Positions 16,421 through 25,076 of a stretch of 64,000 nt of DNA are shown in pieces. Numbering within the stretch: position 1 is the stretch's first letter; the number at the start of each line of letters is the position of its first letter. Both the position numbers and the translations under genes were made by a program. The stretch spans positions 25,141 to 89,140 of the forward strand of contig CALGLR010000001.1 of NCBI GenBank assembly GCA_937959395.1, read 5' to 3'. The notes below the pieces were generated by a model. That model was given only the letters and a program-made list of their open reading frames with translations. It was not told the origin of the DNA and did not search any database. This DNA is from an uncultured Flavobacteriaceae bacterium (GTDB lineage Bacteria > Bacteroidota > Bacteroidia > Flavobacteriales > Flavobacteriaceae).

Positions 16421-17713
16421 ATGAGCACAAAAAAATTCGCAACAAATGCGTTACATGCAGGTCACGATACGACCAAAAATGGAGGTACACGTGCAGTCCC
16501 AATTTACCAATCAACAGCTTATGTTTTTGATGATTCAGATGATGCGGCAGGACGATTTAATCTTTCAATACCAAACTTTATTTACACGAGATTAAATAAT
16601 CCAACTAATGATGTTTTAGAGCAACGTTTAGCAGCTCTTGAAGGAGGGATAGCAGCTGTAGTTACTGCATCTGGAACATCGGCAATTGCAACGACTTTAT
16701 TAACCTTGTTAAAAGCTGGGGACCACATTGTAGCATCAAGTAGTTTGTACGGCGGTACATATAATTTATTAAACGTAACCTTGCCAAGACATGGTATTAC
16801 AACGACGTTTGTAGATCCATCAAATCCTGAGAATTTTAAAACAGCAGCAAAAGAAAATACACGCGTATTTTTTATTGAATCATTAGGGAATCCTAAGCTT
16901 GATGTTTTAGATATTGAAGCTATTTCAAAAGAAGCAAGAGGATACAATGTGCCTTTAATTGTAGATAATACTGTTGCTACACCATCTTTATTAAACCCAA
17001 TAGAGTACGGGGCAAATATTGTAATTCACTCATTAACAAAGTACATTAATGGAAACGGAACTGCGCTAGGCGGAGCAATAATTGATGCTGGAACTTTTGA
17101 TTGGACGAATGGCAAATTTCCTGAATTTACAGAGCCATCAGCAGGTTACCATGGTTTAGTATATAGCGAAACACTAAAAGAAGCGGCATTCATTGCTAAA
17201 GTTAGAATTGAAGGATTAAGAGATTATGGAGGCGCTTTAAGTCCGTTTAATGCGTTTCAAATTATTCAAGGACTTGAAACCCTAGAATTGCGTATAAAAA
17301 AACATAGTGCCAATGCTCTTGAATTGGCCAAATGGTTACAAGAACAGCCTGAAGTTACTTGGGTTAATTATCCAGGTTTAGCAACTAGTAAATACAATAG
17401 ATTAGCTAAAAAATATTTACCAAAAGGACAAAGTGGTGTTGTTACTTTTGGAGTAGAAGGCGGTTATGAATCTGCAAAAACGATTGCAGACACCACTAAA
17501 ATATTTTCATTATTAGCCAATATTGGTGATACAAAATCTCTCATTATTCATCCTGCAAGTACAACGCACCAGCAATTAAATGATGTCGATCAAGAAGCTA
17601 CAGGAGTAACGAAAGATTTAATTCGTTTATCTGTTGGAATTGAAAATATAGAAGATTTAAAAACCGATTTAACTGAAGCTTTTATAGCTGTAAAAAATAA
17701 AGTATACTCATAA
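16421..17713 (+). CDS. metY: O-acetylhomoserine sulfhydrylase
   Basis: PLP enzyme of the Cys/Met metabolism family that makes homocysteine from O-acetylhomoserine and sulfide, possibly also cysteine from O-acetylserine. The PLP lysine is in HSLTKYINGNG (K207), and the long form (430 residues, versus about 390 for MetB/MetZ) is typical of the MetY branch. It lies directly behind the SAM-I riboswitch. A second sulfhydrylase, metZ, is encoded 2.3 kb downstream, so the two may differ in substrate (acetyl versus succinyl) or regulation. Confidence 0.92.
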   Translation: MSTKKFATNALHAGHDTTKNGGTRAVPIYQSTAYVFDDSDDAAGRFNLSIPNFIYTRLNNPTNDVLEQRLAALEGGIAAVVTASGTSAIATTLLTLLKAGDHIVASSSLYGGTYNLLNVTLPRHGITTTFVDPSNPENFKTAAKENTRVFFIESLGNPKLDVLDIEAISKEARGYNVPLIVDNTVATPSLLNPIEYGANIVIHSLTKYINGNGTALGGAIIDAGTFDWTNGKFPEFTEPSAGYHGLVYSETLKEAAFIAKVRIEGLRDYGGALSPFNAFQIIQGLETLELRIKKHSANALELAKWLQEQPEVTWVNYPGLATSKYNRLAKKYLPKGQSGVVTFGVEGGYESAKTIADTTKIFSLLANIGDTKSLIIHPASTTHQQLNDVDQEATGVTKDLIRLSVGIENIEDLKTDLTEAFIAVKNKVYS

Positions 17714-17735
17714 TTGGTTGAAAGAGGGAGTGCCT

Positions 17736-17777
17736 AGCACGTCAATAATTCTTGCTTAGATATAATAAAGGCGTGCT
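17736..17777 (+). repeat. short inverted repeat between metY and metX
   Basis: AGCACG (17736-17741) and CGTGCT (17772-17777) could form a 6-bp stem with a 30-base loop. It may be a weak terminator or attenuator; there is no U-run. Confidence 0.3.
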
Positions 17778-17937
17778 ATTGTGCTTCTAAAGAATCAACT
17801 TTAATTCAAATAAGTTAATCCAATTTCATTCTAATATTTTTTTGATTTGAGATTCCAAAAAGGGATTCATCTCTTATCAAATGCATCCTAATTTTAATGA
17901 TAAAGAACTGAATTGTAATCGCTATTTAATAGAGATA

Positions 17938-18954
17938 ATGAAAAATATAAAGCACATATCCTCATTAAATTATACAACCATTACTGGGAAGAAAGTAACC
18001 TTAAGGTTGTCGTATCAAACATTTGGTAAACCATTATACGAAGCCCCAATTGTATTAGTAAATCATGCTTTGACGGGGAACTCAAACGTATGTGGGGCTT
18101 CTGGATGGTGGAAGGATATCATTGGAAGTCATAAAAGTATAGATAGTAACAAGTTTACAGTTTTATCCTTTAATATTCCTGGAAATGGTTTTGATGATTC
18201 TGAGAAAAGTATTATTGAAAATTATAAAGATTTTTGTGCTAGAGATATTGCCGAAATCTTTGCTTTAGGATTAGAAAGACTGAATATAAACTCTCTTTTT
18301 GCTGTAATAGGCGGATCTGTTGGTGGAGGAATTGCTTGGGAATTAGCAGCTTTAAAACCAGATTTGATAGAACATTTAATTCCTATAGCAACAGATTGGA
18401 AGTCTACAGATTGGTTAATTGCAAACTGCCATATACAGGAAGCAATTTTAAACAATTCATCTCAACCTTTAAAAGATGCAAGAATGCATGCCATGACATT
18501 ATATCGTACTCCAGAATCATTAAAACAGAAATTTCAAAGAACGACGAGTAATGATGAATTATTTAATATAGAAAGTTGGTTAAACTATCATGGTAAAACT
18601 TTAAGTGATCGTTTTCAGCTTTCAGCTTATAAAATGATGAATCAAATTTTAAGAACAATTGATATTACTAAAAACAGAGCATCCTTTGTTGAAGTTGCAA
18701 AAACAATAAAATCAACGATTCATATTGTTACTATTAATAGTGATTTGTTTTTTAAAGCAGAAGATAACTGGAATACTTATATCGATTTAAAATTGCACAA
18801 GGAGAATGTTAACATTCATGAAGTAAAATCCATACATGGGCATGATGCTTTTTTAATAGAGTATGGTCAATTATCAAAATTATTAGCTCCAATTTTTAAT
18901 TCAAAAACGCAAAAAAATGAAAACAATAAATATAGTCTTGTTCGGGATTGGTAA
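17938..18954 (+). CDS. metX: homoserine O-acyltransferase (MetX-like alpha/beta hydrolase)
   Basis: Activates homoserine with an acyl group for methionine synthesis. The alpha/beta-hydrolase nucleophile motif GGSVGGGIAWE has its serine at about residue 127; the aspartate lies in TINSDLFF and the histidine in HGHDAFLIEY near the C-terminus. NHALTGNSNV and FNIPGNGF form the oxyanion region. The ATG at 17938 (338 residues) was chosen because homologues as I recall them start close to the LNYTT segment; an in-frame ATG at 17881 would add 19 residues. It overlaps hom by 38 bases. Acetyl or succinyl specificity cannot be read by eye. Confidence 0.85.
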   Translation: MKNIKHISSLNYTTITGKKVTLRLSYQTFGKPLYEAPIVLVNHALTGNSNVCGASGWWKDIIGSHKSIDSNKFTVLSFNIPGNGFDDSEKSIIENYKDFCARDIAEIFALGLERLNINSLFAVIGGSVGGGIAWELAALKPDLIEHLIPIATDWKSTDWLIANCHIQEAILNNSSQPLKDARMHAMTLYRTPESLKQKFQRTTSNDELFNIESWLNYHGKTLSDRFQLSAYKMMNQILRTIDITKNRASFVEVAKTIKSTIHIVTINSDLFFKAEDNWNTYIDLKLHKENVNIHEVKSIHGHDAFLIEYGQLSKLLAPIFNSKTQKNENNKYSLVRDW

Positions 18955-19987
18955 TGTTGGAGGCACTTTAATTAATCAAATTAATAAAGCAAAAACCCAA
19001 CTTCATTTAAAACAAAAAACGAATGTAAAAATAATAGTTGCAACAAATTCGAACACGGCACTATACAATGAAAATGGAATTTCTAATAATTGGTCAACAC
19101 ATTTTTCTAATGAAGCAAAACCGTATGTTATTAACGATATTATAAACTATGTTAGTGCTAAAAAGTTGAATAATTTAATTGCTATCGATGCAACTGCGAG
19201 TATAGAATTTGTCCAAAGTTATATTCATTTAGTCCAAAATGGGTTTCATATTATTTCTGCAAATAAGGTCGCTAATACATTACATTATGATTTTTATGAT
19301 GCGCTTCGTTCAGCATTAAAACAATGCAATAAAGAATTTTTATATGAAACGAATGTTGGAGCTGGGTTACCAATTATAGAAACGATTAAAAATTTGCACG
19401 AATCGGGAGAACGAATAGACAAAATAAGAGGTGTTTTTTCAGGGTCGTTAAGTTATATTTTTAATACATTTTCTAATGATAAAGTACGTTTTTCTGAAGT
19501 TCTAGAAAAAGCAGACCAGTTAGGATTAACAGAACCTGATGCTAGAGATGATTTATCAGGAAAAGATGTTGCGCGTAAACTTTTAATTTTAGCAAGAGAG
19601 TTAGATTTAAATAAGGAATTTAAAGATGTAAAAGTAGAATCTCTAGTGCCAAAACAGTTAAATGGAGATACAACTCTTAATGAATTTAAAAGTAGAGTAA
19701 AAGAATTAGATGCGCCATTGCAAGAGCTAAAACAAAAATTATCTGGAAAGACCGTTTTAAGATATATTGGCGAGCTTGATGTTTCAAAGGAAACTTTAGA
19801 TGTGAAATTAATAGAAGAAGATAAAGAATCTTCTATTGGTCAGCTAAAAGGAGCCGATTCCGTTTTTGAAATTTATTCTGAATCTTATAACGATTCACCA
19901 TTAGTAATTAAAGGAGCAGGAGCAGGAAAAGAAGTGACAGCAAGGGGTTTGTTTTCAGATATCATTAAATTATCAAGTCGATTATGA
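18917..19987 (+). CDS. hom: homoserine dehydrogenase
   Basis: Reduces aspartate semialdehyde to homoserine, the branch point to methionine and threonine. The N-terminal dinucleotide fold NIVLFGIGNVGGTL, the catalytic region ANKVANTLHYDFYD, the GAGLPIIETIKNL stretch and the GVFSGSLSYIFNTF segment are intact. At 356 residues it is a stand-alone enzyme with no fused aspartokinase. It overlaps metX by 38 bases and metZ by 4, which supports a tightly coupled methionine operon. Confidence 0.92.
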   Translation: MKTINIVLFGIGNVGGTLINQINKAKTQLHLKQKTNVKIIVATNSNTALYNENGISNNWSTHFSNEAKPYVINDIINYVSAKKLNNLIAIDATASIEFVQSYIHLVQNGFHIISANKVANTLHYDFYDALRSALKQCNKEFLYETNVGAGLPIIETIKNLHESGERIDKIRGVFSGSLSYIFNTFSNDKVRFSEVLEKADQLGLTEPDARDDLSGKDVARKLLILARELDLNKEFKDVKVESLVPKQLNGDTTLNEFKSRVKELDAPLQELKQKLSGKTVLRYIGELDVSKETLDVKLIEEDKESSIGQLKGADSVFEIYSESYNDSPLVIKGAGAGKEVTARGLFSDIIKLSSRL

Positions 19988-21156
19988 GTTTAGAACATTT
20001 GTCTTTTGAAACAGAGGCTATTCGTACACAAATTGGACGTTCACAATATTTAGAACATTCTGCACCATTATTTTTGACATCAAGTTATGTTTTTGAAGAT
20101 GCTGAAGACATGCGCGCTTCTTTTGCAGACGAAAAAGATCGAAATATTTACAGCCGATATTCTAATCCAAATACAACTGAGTTTATTGATAAAATTTGTA
20201 AAATGGAAGGCGCAGAGCGCGGTTATGCTTTTGCTTCAGGCATGTCTGCAGTGTTTTCAACTTTTGCAGCATTGTTAAACGCAGGAGATCATATTATTTC
20301 ATCGCAAAGTGTTTTTGGTTCAACACAAACCATGTGTAATAATATTTTACCAAAATGGAATATTTCAACAACGTATTTTAAAATAGATGAGTTAGATATT
20401 ATAGAGCGTTTAATTCAGCCTAATACAAAGGTGATTTATGCAGAGAGCCCAACGAATCCTGCAGTCGATATTTTAGACCTAGAGCGTTTAGGAGAAATAG
20501 CAGCAAAGCACAATCTTATTTTAATAATAGATAATTGTTTTGCAACACCGTATTTACAGCAACCCATAAAATTTGGTGCGCATTTGGTCATTCACTCTGC
20601 AACAAAATTAATAGACGGGCAAGGTCGTGTATTGGGAGGGGTTACTGTTGGTAGAGCAGATTTAATGCAGAAAATTTATTTATTTTCAAGGAATACTGGG
20701 CCAGCATTATCTCCATTTAATGCTTGGATTTTGTCTAAAAGTTTAGAAACGCTCCCAGTAAGAGTGGATAAACATTGTGAGAATGCATTAAAAGTAGCTG
20801 AGTTTTTAGAGCAAAAGGATAAAGTAAATATGGTGAAATATCCATTTTTAAAATCGCATCCTCAATACAAGTTAGCCAAAAAACAAATGAAATTAGGAGG
20901 TAATGTCGTGGCTTTTGAGATAAAAGGAGGTATAGATGCGGGTAGAACTTTTTTAAATAATATAAAATTGTTATCGCTCTCGGCTAATTTAGGAGATACG
21001 CGAACTATAGTAACACACCCGGCATCGACAACACATGCAAAACTCGCTGAAGAAGATCGATTAAAAACAGGAATTACTGGTGGTTTAGTTCGTATTTCGG
21101 TAGGATTAGAAAATGTAAATGATATTTTAAGCGATTTAGATCAAGCATTAAGATGA
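19984..21156 (+). CDS. metZ: O-succinylhomoserine sulfhydrylase / trans-sulfuration family enzyme
   Basis: A 390-residue PLP enzyme of the Cys/Met family. The PLP lysine lies in VIHSATKLIDGQGRVLGG and the substrate segment YSRYSNPNTTEF near the N-terminus is typical. Within a metX-hom-metZ operon it most likely makes homocysteine from acyl-homoserine and sulfide. Alternatives are cystathionine gamma-synthase or gamma-lyase; the QGRVLGG sequence favours the MetZ group. It overlaps both neighbours by 4 bases. Confidence 0.85.
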   Translation: MSLEHLSFETEAIRTQIGRSQYLEHSAPLFLTSSYVFEDAEDMRASFADEKDRNIYSRYSNPNTTEFIDKICKMEGAERGYAFASGMSAVFSTFAALLNAGDHIISSQSVFGSTQTMCNNILPKWNISTTYFKIDELDIIERLIQPNTKVIYAESPTNPAVDILDLERLGEIAAKHNLILIIDNCFATPYLQQPIKFGAHLVIHSATKLIDGQGRVLGGVTVGRADLMQKIYLFSRNTGPALSPFNAWILSKSLETLPVRVDKHCENALKVAEFLEQKDKVNMVKYPFLKSHPQYKLAKKQMKLGGNVVAFEIKGGIDAGRTFLNNIKLLSLSANLGDTRTIVTHPASTTHAKLAEEDRLKTGITGGLVRISVGLENVNDILSDLDQALR

Positions 21157-21182
21157 TTGCAAAAAGGAGTATCTTTGAGCAT

Positions 21183-21593
21183 ATGCTTTCAAAAAAGACG
21201 AAATATGGAATAAAGGCACTTATCTATTTAAGTAAACAAGAAGATAAAACGCCTGTACAAATTGAAGCGATATCTAAAAGCGAAAACATATCAAGAAAGT
21301 TTTTAGAAAGCATCCTTTTAACGCTTCGAAAAAACGGATTTTTAGGCTCTAAAAAAGGAAAAGGAGGAGGCTATTATCTTATTAAAGATCCAGTAGATAT
21401 TAAAATGTCTTCTGTTATGAGAGTATTAGATGGACCCATTGCAATGGTACCTTGTGTAAGCTTGAATTTTTACGAAAAATGCGACGATTGTCCAGATGAA
21501 AATGCCTGTGCAGTTCATAATTTAATGGTAGAAGTAAGAGACAGTACATTGCATATATTCAATAATAAGTCTTTAGCCGATTTAATTAAGTAA
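21183..21593 (+). CDS. Rrf2-family transcription regulator with a cysteine cluster
   Basis: A winged-helix regulator of 136 residues from the ATG at 21183; the upstream in-frame ATG at 21153 overlaps metZ by 4 bases but adds ten atypical residues. MLSKKTKYGIKALIYLS is the usual Rrf2 opening, and KGKGGGYYL marks the wing. Four cysteines lie in the pattern C-X8-C-X2-C-X5-C around CDDCPDENAC, a possible Fe-S site or redox/thiol sensor. It sits between the methionine operon and the sulfate operon. A 7-7-7 inverted repeat at the next promoter is a likely operator, suggesting a CymR-like role in sulfur control (inferred). Confidence 0.88.
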   Translation: MLSKKTKYGIKALIYLSKQEDKTPVQIEAISKSENISRKFLESILLTLRKNGFLGSKKGKGGGYYLIKDPVDIKMSSVMRVLDGPIAMVPCVSLNFYEKCDDCPDENACAVHNLMVEVRDSTLHIFNNKSLADLIK

Positions 21594-21609
21594 ATAATAG
21601 TTAAAAAAC

Positions 21610-21639
21610 TTTGAAATAAAAGATTTTAATATATATTTG
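21610..21639 (+). promoter_or_regulatory. promoter of the sulfate assimilation operon
   Basis: TTTG at 21610-21613 and TATATTTG at 21632-21639 match the Bacteroidota -33/-7 consensus exactly with 18 bases between. Transcription should begin near 21645. Confidence 0.7.
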
Positions 21640-21646
21640 TTCTTTA

Positions 21647-21667
21647 ATCCTATTAAATCTATAGGAT
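21647..21667. promoter_or_regulatory. candidate operator at the sulfate operon start site
   Basis: ATCCTAT and ATAGGAT form a perfect inverted repeat of 7-base arms around 7 bases (TAAATCT). It overlaps the predicted transcription start, where a bound repressor would block initiation. The neighbouring Rrf2 gene is the obvious candidate regulator. Confidence 0.6.
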
Positions 21668-21692
21668 AATAGTAATTATAAATTTATTAATT

Positions 21693-21944
21693 ATGAGTAG
21701 TGTTATAAATGCAAATCAAAGTGTTGATTTAGAAGTCGATAAAAAAGAAGAAAATATAAAGCGAAGTATTGCCAAAACAGTAAGCTGGAGAATTGTTGGA
21801 ACATTAGCTACAGTTATTATTTCATGGTTAATTACGGGGACATTAGCACTTGCTTTTTCAATAGGAGCGATAGAATTAGTATCAAAAATGATTCTGTATT
21901 TTTTTCACGAACGTGCTTGGACTAAAATAAAATGGGGAAAATAA
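21693..21944 (+). CDS. DUF2061 small membrane protein
   Basis: An 83-residue protein with two hydrophobic segments (TVSWRIVGTLATVIISWLIT and the FSIGAIELVSKMILYFFHERAW region), the DUF2061 pattern. It opens the sulfate assimilation operon, 4 bases before cysH. Family members often accompany sulfate-reduction genes; the function is not established. A role in sulfate or sulfite handling at the membrane would be inference from context only. Confidence 0.85.
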   Translation: MSSVINANQSVDLEVDKKEENIKRSIAKTVSWRIVGTLATVIISWLITGTLALAFSIGAIELVSKMILYFFHERAWTKIKWGK

Positions 21945-21948
21945 GGCT

Positions 21949-22557
21949 ATGAATTTAGAAGAGATAAACATAAAGTTACAATCAAAAACACCTAAAGAAA
22001 TTGTAGAATGGGCGATTGGGAATTCAAAAAAACCAATTGTTACTACAAATTTTCGGCCTTACGAAGCGGCAATTTTAAATGTCGTTGCAAAAGTAAAAAA
22101 AGATATAAAAGTAATTTGGTGTGATACAGGTTATAATACACCTAATACATATAGACACGCAAATGAAGTCATAGAAAAATTAAATTTAAATGTAAAACTA
22201 TATGTGCCTAGAGAGACAACAGCTCATAGAGATGTTGTTTTAGGTATTCCACAAATAGACGATCCTAATCATAAAATTTTTACAGAACAAGTAAAGCTAG
22301 AACCTTTTAAAAGAGCAATGACAGAGCATGCACCAGATGTTTGGTTCACGAATTTAAGAAAGGGTCAAACCACTTTTAGAAACAGTATAGATATTGTTTC
22401 TAAAGGTAAAGACGGCGTTTTAAAAGTGAGTCCATTTTATAATTGGACAGATAAAGAATTGGATGTGTATTTGTTAGAAAACAATTTACCAAATGAGTTT
22501 AAATATTTCGACCCAACAAAACAATTAGAGAATAGAGAATGCGGATTGCACGCATAA
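21949..22557 (+). CDS. cysH: phosphoadenylyl/adenylyl-sulfate reductase
   Basis: Reduces activated sulfate to sulfite. The 202-residue protein has the adenine nucleotide alpha-hydrolase fold and ends in ENRECGLHA, where the cysteine is the catalytic nucleophile. The only other cysteine is in VIWCDTGYN. The CC...CxxC ligands of the 4Fe-4S APS reductases are absent, so by family rules it would be a PAPS-type enzyme, although no APS kinase gene is in this operon. Gap of 4 bases after DUF2061. Confidence 0.9.
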   Translation: MNLEEINIKLQSKTPKEIVEWAIGNSKKPIVTTNFRPYEAAILNVVAKVKKDIKVIWCDTGYNTPNTYRHANEVIEKLNLNVKLYVPRETTAHRDVVLGIPQIDDPNHKIFTEQVKLEPFKRAMTEHAPDVWFTNLRKGQTTFRNSIDIVSKGKDGVLKVSPFYNWTDKELDVYLLENNLPNEFKYFDPTKQLENRECGLHA

Positions 22558-22561
22558 ATAT

Positions 22562-22634
22562 AACAGATGAAATGAGTCACAATTAATAATTTTTACCCTA
22601 ACTAAAAAATTATTATTAACGAGTTTCATCTGTT
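22562..22634 (+). repeat. long imperfect hairpin after cysH
   Basis: The arm AACAGATGAAATGAG at 22562 pairs with its near-inverse CGAGTTTCATCTGTT ending at 22634, and the inner AT-rich parts (AATAATTTTT / AAAAAATTATT) also pair. The result is a stem of about 30 bp with mismatches inside the operon. It may terminate, attenuate or protect mRNA ends between cysH and cysD. Confidence 0.65.
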
Positions 22635-22815
22635 TATAGCATATACATATAGAATTTATTGTAAAAGAAATTGATGATTTTTTTCTTTAAATGAAATATA
22701 AATATAAAGCATAGCATTAGTTACGGTTTCTTTTTCTATTAAAATAGAAAGTAAAAAAGAGCGATTTATTGCGGTAAATTATATAGGTGTATGGTATTAC
22801 TAAAAAGTATAAAAT
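22635..22815 (+). other. rest of the cysH-cysD spacer
   Basis: Together with the hairpin this makes a 258-base gap inside an otherwise tight operon. It holds a small hairpin, TTTCTAT / ATAGAAA around TAAA (22735-22752), and AT-rich sequence. No gene and no consensus promoter were seen. Confidence 0.4.
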
Positions 22816-23718
22816 ATGAAAGGAGATACATCAACAATAAATCCATTAGAAAACGAAGCGATATATATTATCAGGGAAGTTGCAGCTCAGTTTGAAAAAC
22901 CGGTACTGTTATTTTCAGGAGGGAAAGATTCGATTACTTTGGTGAGATTAGCGCAAAAAGCATTTTATCCAGCAAAAATTCCTTTTCCATTAATGCATAT
23001 AGATACAGGGCATAATTTTCCTGAAACTATAGAGTTTAGAGATCGTTTAGTTAAAGAATTAGGTCTGGAATTAATTGTACGAAATGTTCAAGATTCTATA
23101 GATCAAGGAAAAGTGAAAGAAGAGTCTGGAAAGTATGCCAGTAGAAATAGTTTGCAAACCACGACACTTTTAGATGCTATTGAAGAATTTAAATTCGATG
23201 CTTGTATTGGAGGCGCTCGTAGAGATGAAGAAAAAGCACGAGCTAAAGAACGTATTTTTTCTGTAAGAGACGATTTTGGACAATGGGATGAAAAAAATCA
23301 AAGACCAGAACTTTTCGATATGTTGAATGGACAAATAGAATTGGGACAAAACGTACGTGTATTTCCTATTTCTAATTGGACAGAATTAGACGTTTGGTCT
23401 TATATAGAGAAAGAGAATATTGAAATTCCATCGATTTATTTTGCACATACAAGAGCTACTTTTTTAAGAGATGGTTTAATATGGTCTTCAGATGATGTGG
23501 TTTATCGTGAAGATGACGAAGTTGTAGAAGATCGTGTGGTACGATTTAGAACTGTAGGCGATATGAGTTGTACTGCTGCAGTCCTTTCTGAAGCGGCAGA
23601 TATTGCTACAGTAGTCGATGAAATTAGAAATTCTACGATATCTGAACGTGGCGCTAGAATAGATGATAAACGTTCTGAGGCAGCCATGGAAAAAAGAAAA
23701 CAACAAGGGTATTTTTAA
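22816..23718 (+). CDS. cysD: sulfate adenylyltransferase subunit 2
   Basis: Catalytic subunit that forms adenylyl sulfate from ATP and sulfate. The PP-loop LLFSGGKDSITLVRLA is near residues 32-47, followed by PFPLMHIDTGHNFPE and the GGARRDEEKARAKERIFS block, all hallmarks of CysD. It has 300 residues. It pairs with CysN, encoded 110 bases downstream. Confidence 0.97.
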   Translation: MKGDTSTINPLENEAIYIIREVAAQFEKPVLLFSGGKDSITLVRLAQKAFYPAKIPFPLMHIDTGHNFPETIEFRDRLVKELGLELIVRNVQDSIDQGKVKEESGKYASRNSLQTTTLLDAIEEFKFDACIGGARRDEEKARAKERIFSVRDDFGQWDEKNQRPELFDMLNGQIELGQNVRVFPISNWTELDVWSYIEKENIEIPSIYFAHTRATFLRDGLIWSSDDVVYREDDEVVEDRVVRFRTVGDMSCTAAVLSEAADIATVVDEIRNSTISERGARIDDKRSEAAMEKRKQQGYF

Positions 23719-23749
23719 TTTTTCGAAGAGAAATTAGCCTTTTTAGCTT

Positions 23750-23824
23750 TTGGCAATTAGCCATTAGCACAATTAAAATAAAAAATAATAAGCCAATAGC
23801 TAGTAGCTAATGGCTAATAGCCAA
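23750..23824 (+). repeat. inverted repeat in the cysD-cysN spacer
   Basis: A 19-base arm at 23750-23768 (TTGGCAATTAGCCATTAGC) and its inverse at 23806-23824 differ at one position. Further AGCTA/TAGCC words lie between. The element ends 4 bases before the cysN ATG and could sequester its start region in a hairpin. Confidence 0.8.
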
Positions 23825-23828
23825 AAAA

Positions 23829-25076
23829 ATGGAAGTTTTAAAAATAGCAACAGCAGGAAGTGTCGATGATGGGAAAAGCACCTTAATAGGGAGACTACTT
23901 TACGATACAAAATCATTAACAAGTGATAAATTAGAAGCTATTGAAAAGAAAAGTAAGCAACGTGGTTATGATTACTTAGATTTCTCTTTAGCAACAGATG
24001 GATTAGTTGCAGAAAGAGAACAGGGAATAACGATAGATGTTGCACATATTTATTTTTCTACCCAAACGAAAAGTTATATCATAGCTGATACTCCAGGACA
24101 TGTTGAGTATACTAGAAATATGGTAACTGGAGCTTCTACTTCTCAAGCGGCTATCATATTAATTGATGCCAGAAAAGGCGTTATTGAACAAACCAATCGA
24201 CACTTTTTTATAAATAATTTATTACGTGTTAAAGACATTATTGTTGCGGTAAATAAAATGGATTTGGTCGACTTTTCAGAAGAAAAATATAACACTATTA
24301 AAGCGAGTTTTGAAGCTTTAATGGCTAAGAGAGACTACCAAGAACAGCGTATTACTTTTATTCCTGTGAGTGCATTAAAAGGAGATAATGTCGTTAATAA
24401 ATCGGAAAACATGCCTTGGTTTAAAGGGCAGACGCTTTTAGAGCATTTAGAGGTTTTAAAAAGTGACGATATTTATAATACAGGAACACCACGATTTCCT
24501 GTGCAATATGTAGTGCGGCCAAAAACAGAAGAATTTCACGATTTTAGAGGGTATGCTGGTAAAGTATATGGAGGCGATTTAAGTGTAGGAGATACTGTCG
24601 TAGCATTGCCTTCTCAAACAAAGTCTAAAATAAAGGAAATCTTTTCTTATAATGAACTTTATGAGACCGCTTCAAGACGATCGTCTGTTACCATTACGTT
24701 AGAAGATGATATCAATGTAAGTAGAGGAGACATGTTGGTTAAAGAGAATGATTTACCAAAAATAGAGAAGCAATTTACGGCAACTATTTCATGGATGGAT
24801 TCTCAAAAACTAACTAATGGGAGCAAATACATACTTCAACATGGGGTTAATAAAGTGCTAGCAAAAGTAGATCAGGTTAACCATAAAATAAACCCAGATT
24901 ATTCGGGAGTAGATATTACAACAGATACTTTAGGGATGAATGATATCGCTTCAGTTACTTTCAAATTAAATAAACCCATTTTTTTCGATGCCTTTAAAGA
25001 TCACCGTACAAACGGATCTTTTATTTTAATCGATACACAATCTAATAATACAGTTGGTGCTGGGTTTATTCAGTAA
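23829..25076 (+). CDS. cysN: sulfate adenylyltransferase subunit 1 (GTPase)
   Basis: Regulatory GTPase subunit that drives APS synthesis. EF-Tu-like motifs: P-loop AGSVDDGKSTL (residues 9-19), DTPGHVEYTRNM, and VNKMDLVDF, followed by two beta-barrel domains. At 415 residues it stops where bifunctional CysNC proteins continue into APS kinase, so no kinase domain is fused here. Confidence 0.97.
   Translation: MEVLKIATAGSVDDGKSTLIGRLLYDTKSLTSDKLEAIEKKSKQRGYDYLDFSLATDGLVAEREQGITIDVAHIYFSTQTKSYIIADTPGHVEYTRNMVTGASTSQAAIILIDARKGVIEQTNRHFFINNLLRVKDIIVAVNKMDLVDFSEEKYNTIKASFEALMAKRDYQEQRITFIPVSALKGDNVVNKSENMPWFKGQTLLEHLEVLKSDDIYNTGTPRFPVQYVVRPKTEEFHDFRGYAGKVYGGDLSVGDTVVALPSQTKSKIKEIFSYNELYETASRRSSVTITLEDDINVSRGDMLVKENDLPKIEKQFTATISWMDSQKLTNGSKYILQHGVNKVLAKVDQVNHKINPDYSGVDITTDTLGMNDIASVTFKLNKPIFFDAFKDHRTNGSFILIDTQSNNTVGAGFIQ

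Noticed and set aside
23488..23706. Minus-strand ORFs inside cysD
   Set aside because: Shadows of the conserved cysD reading frame.
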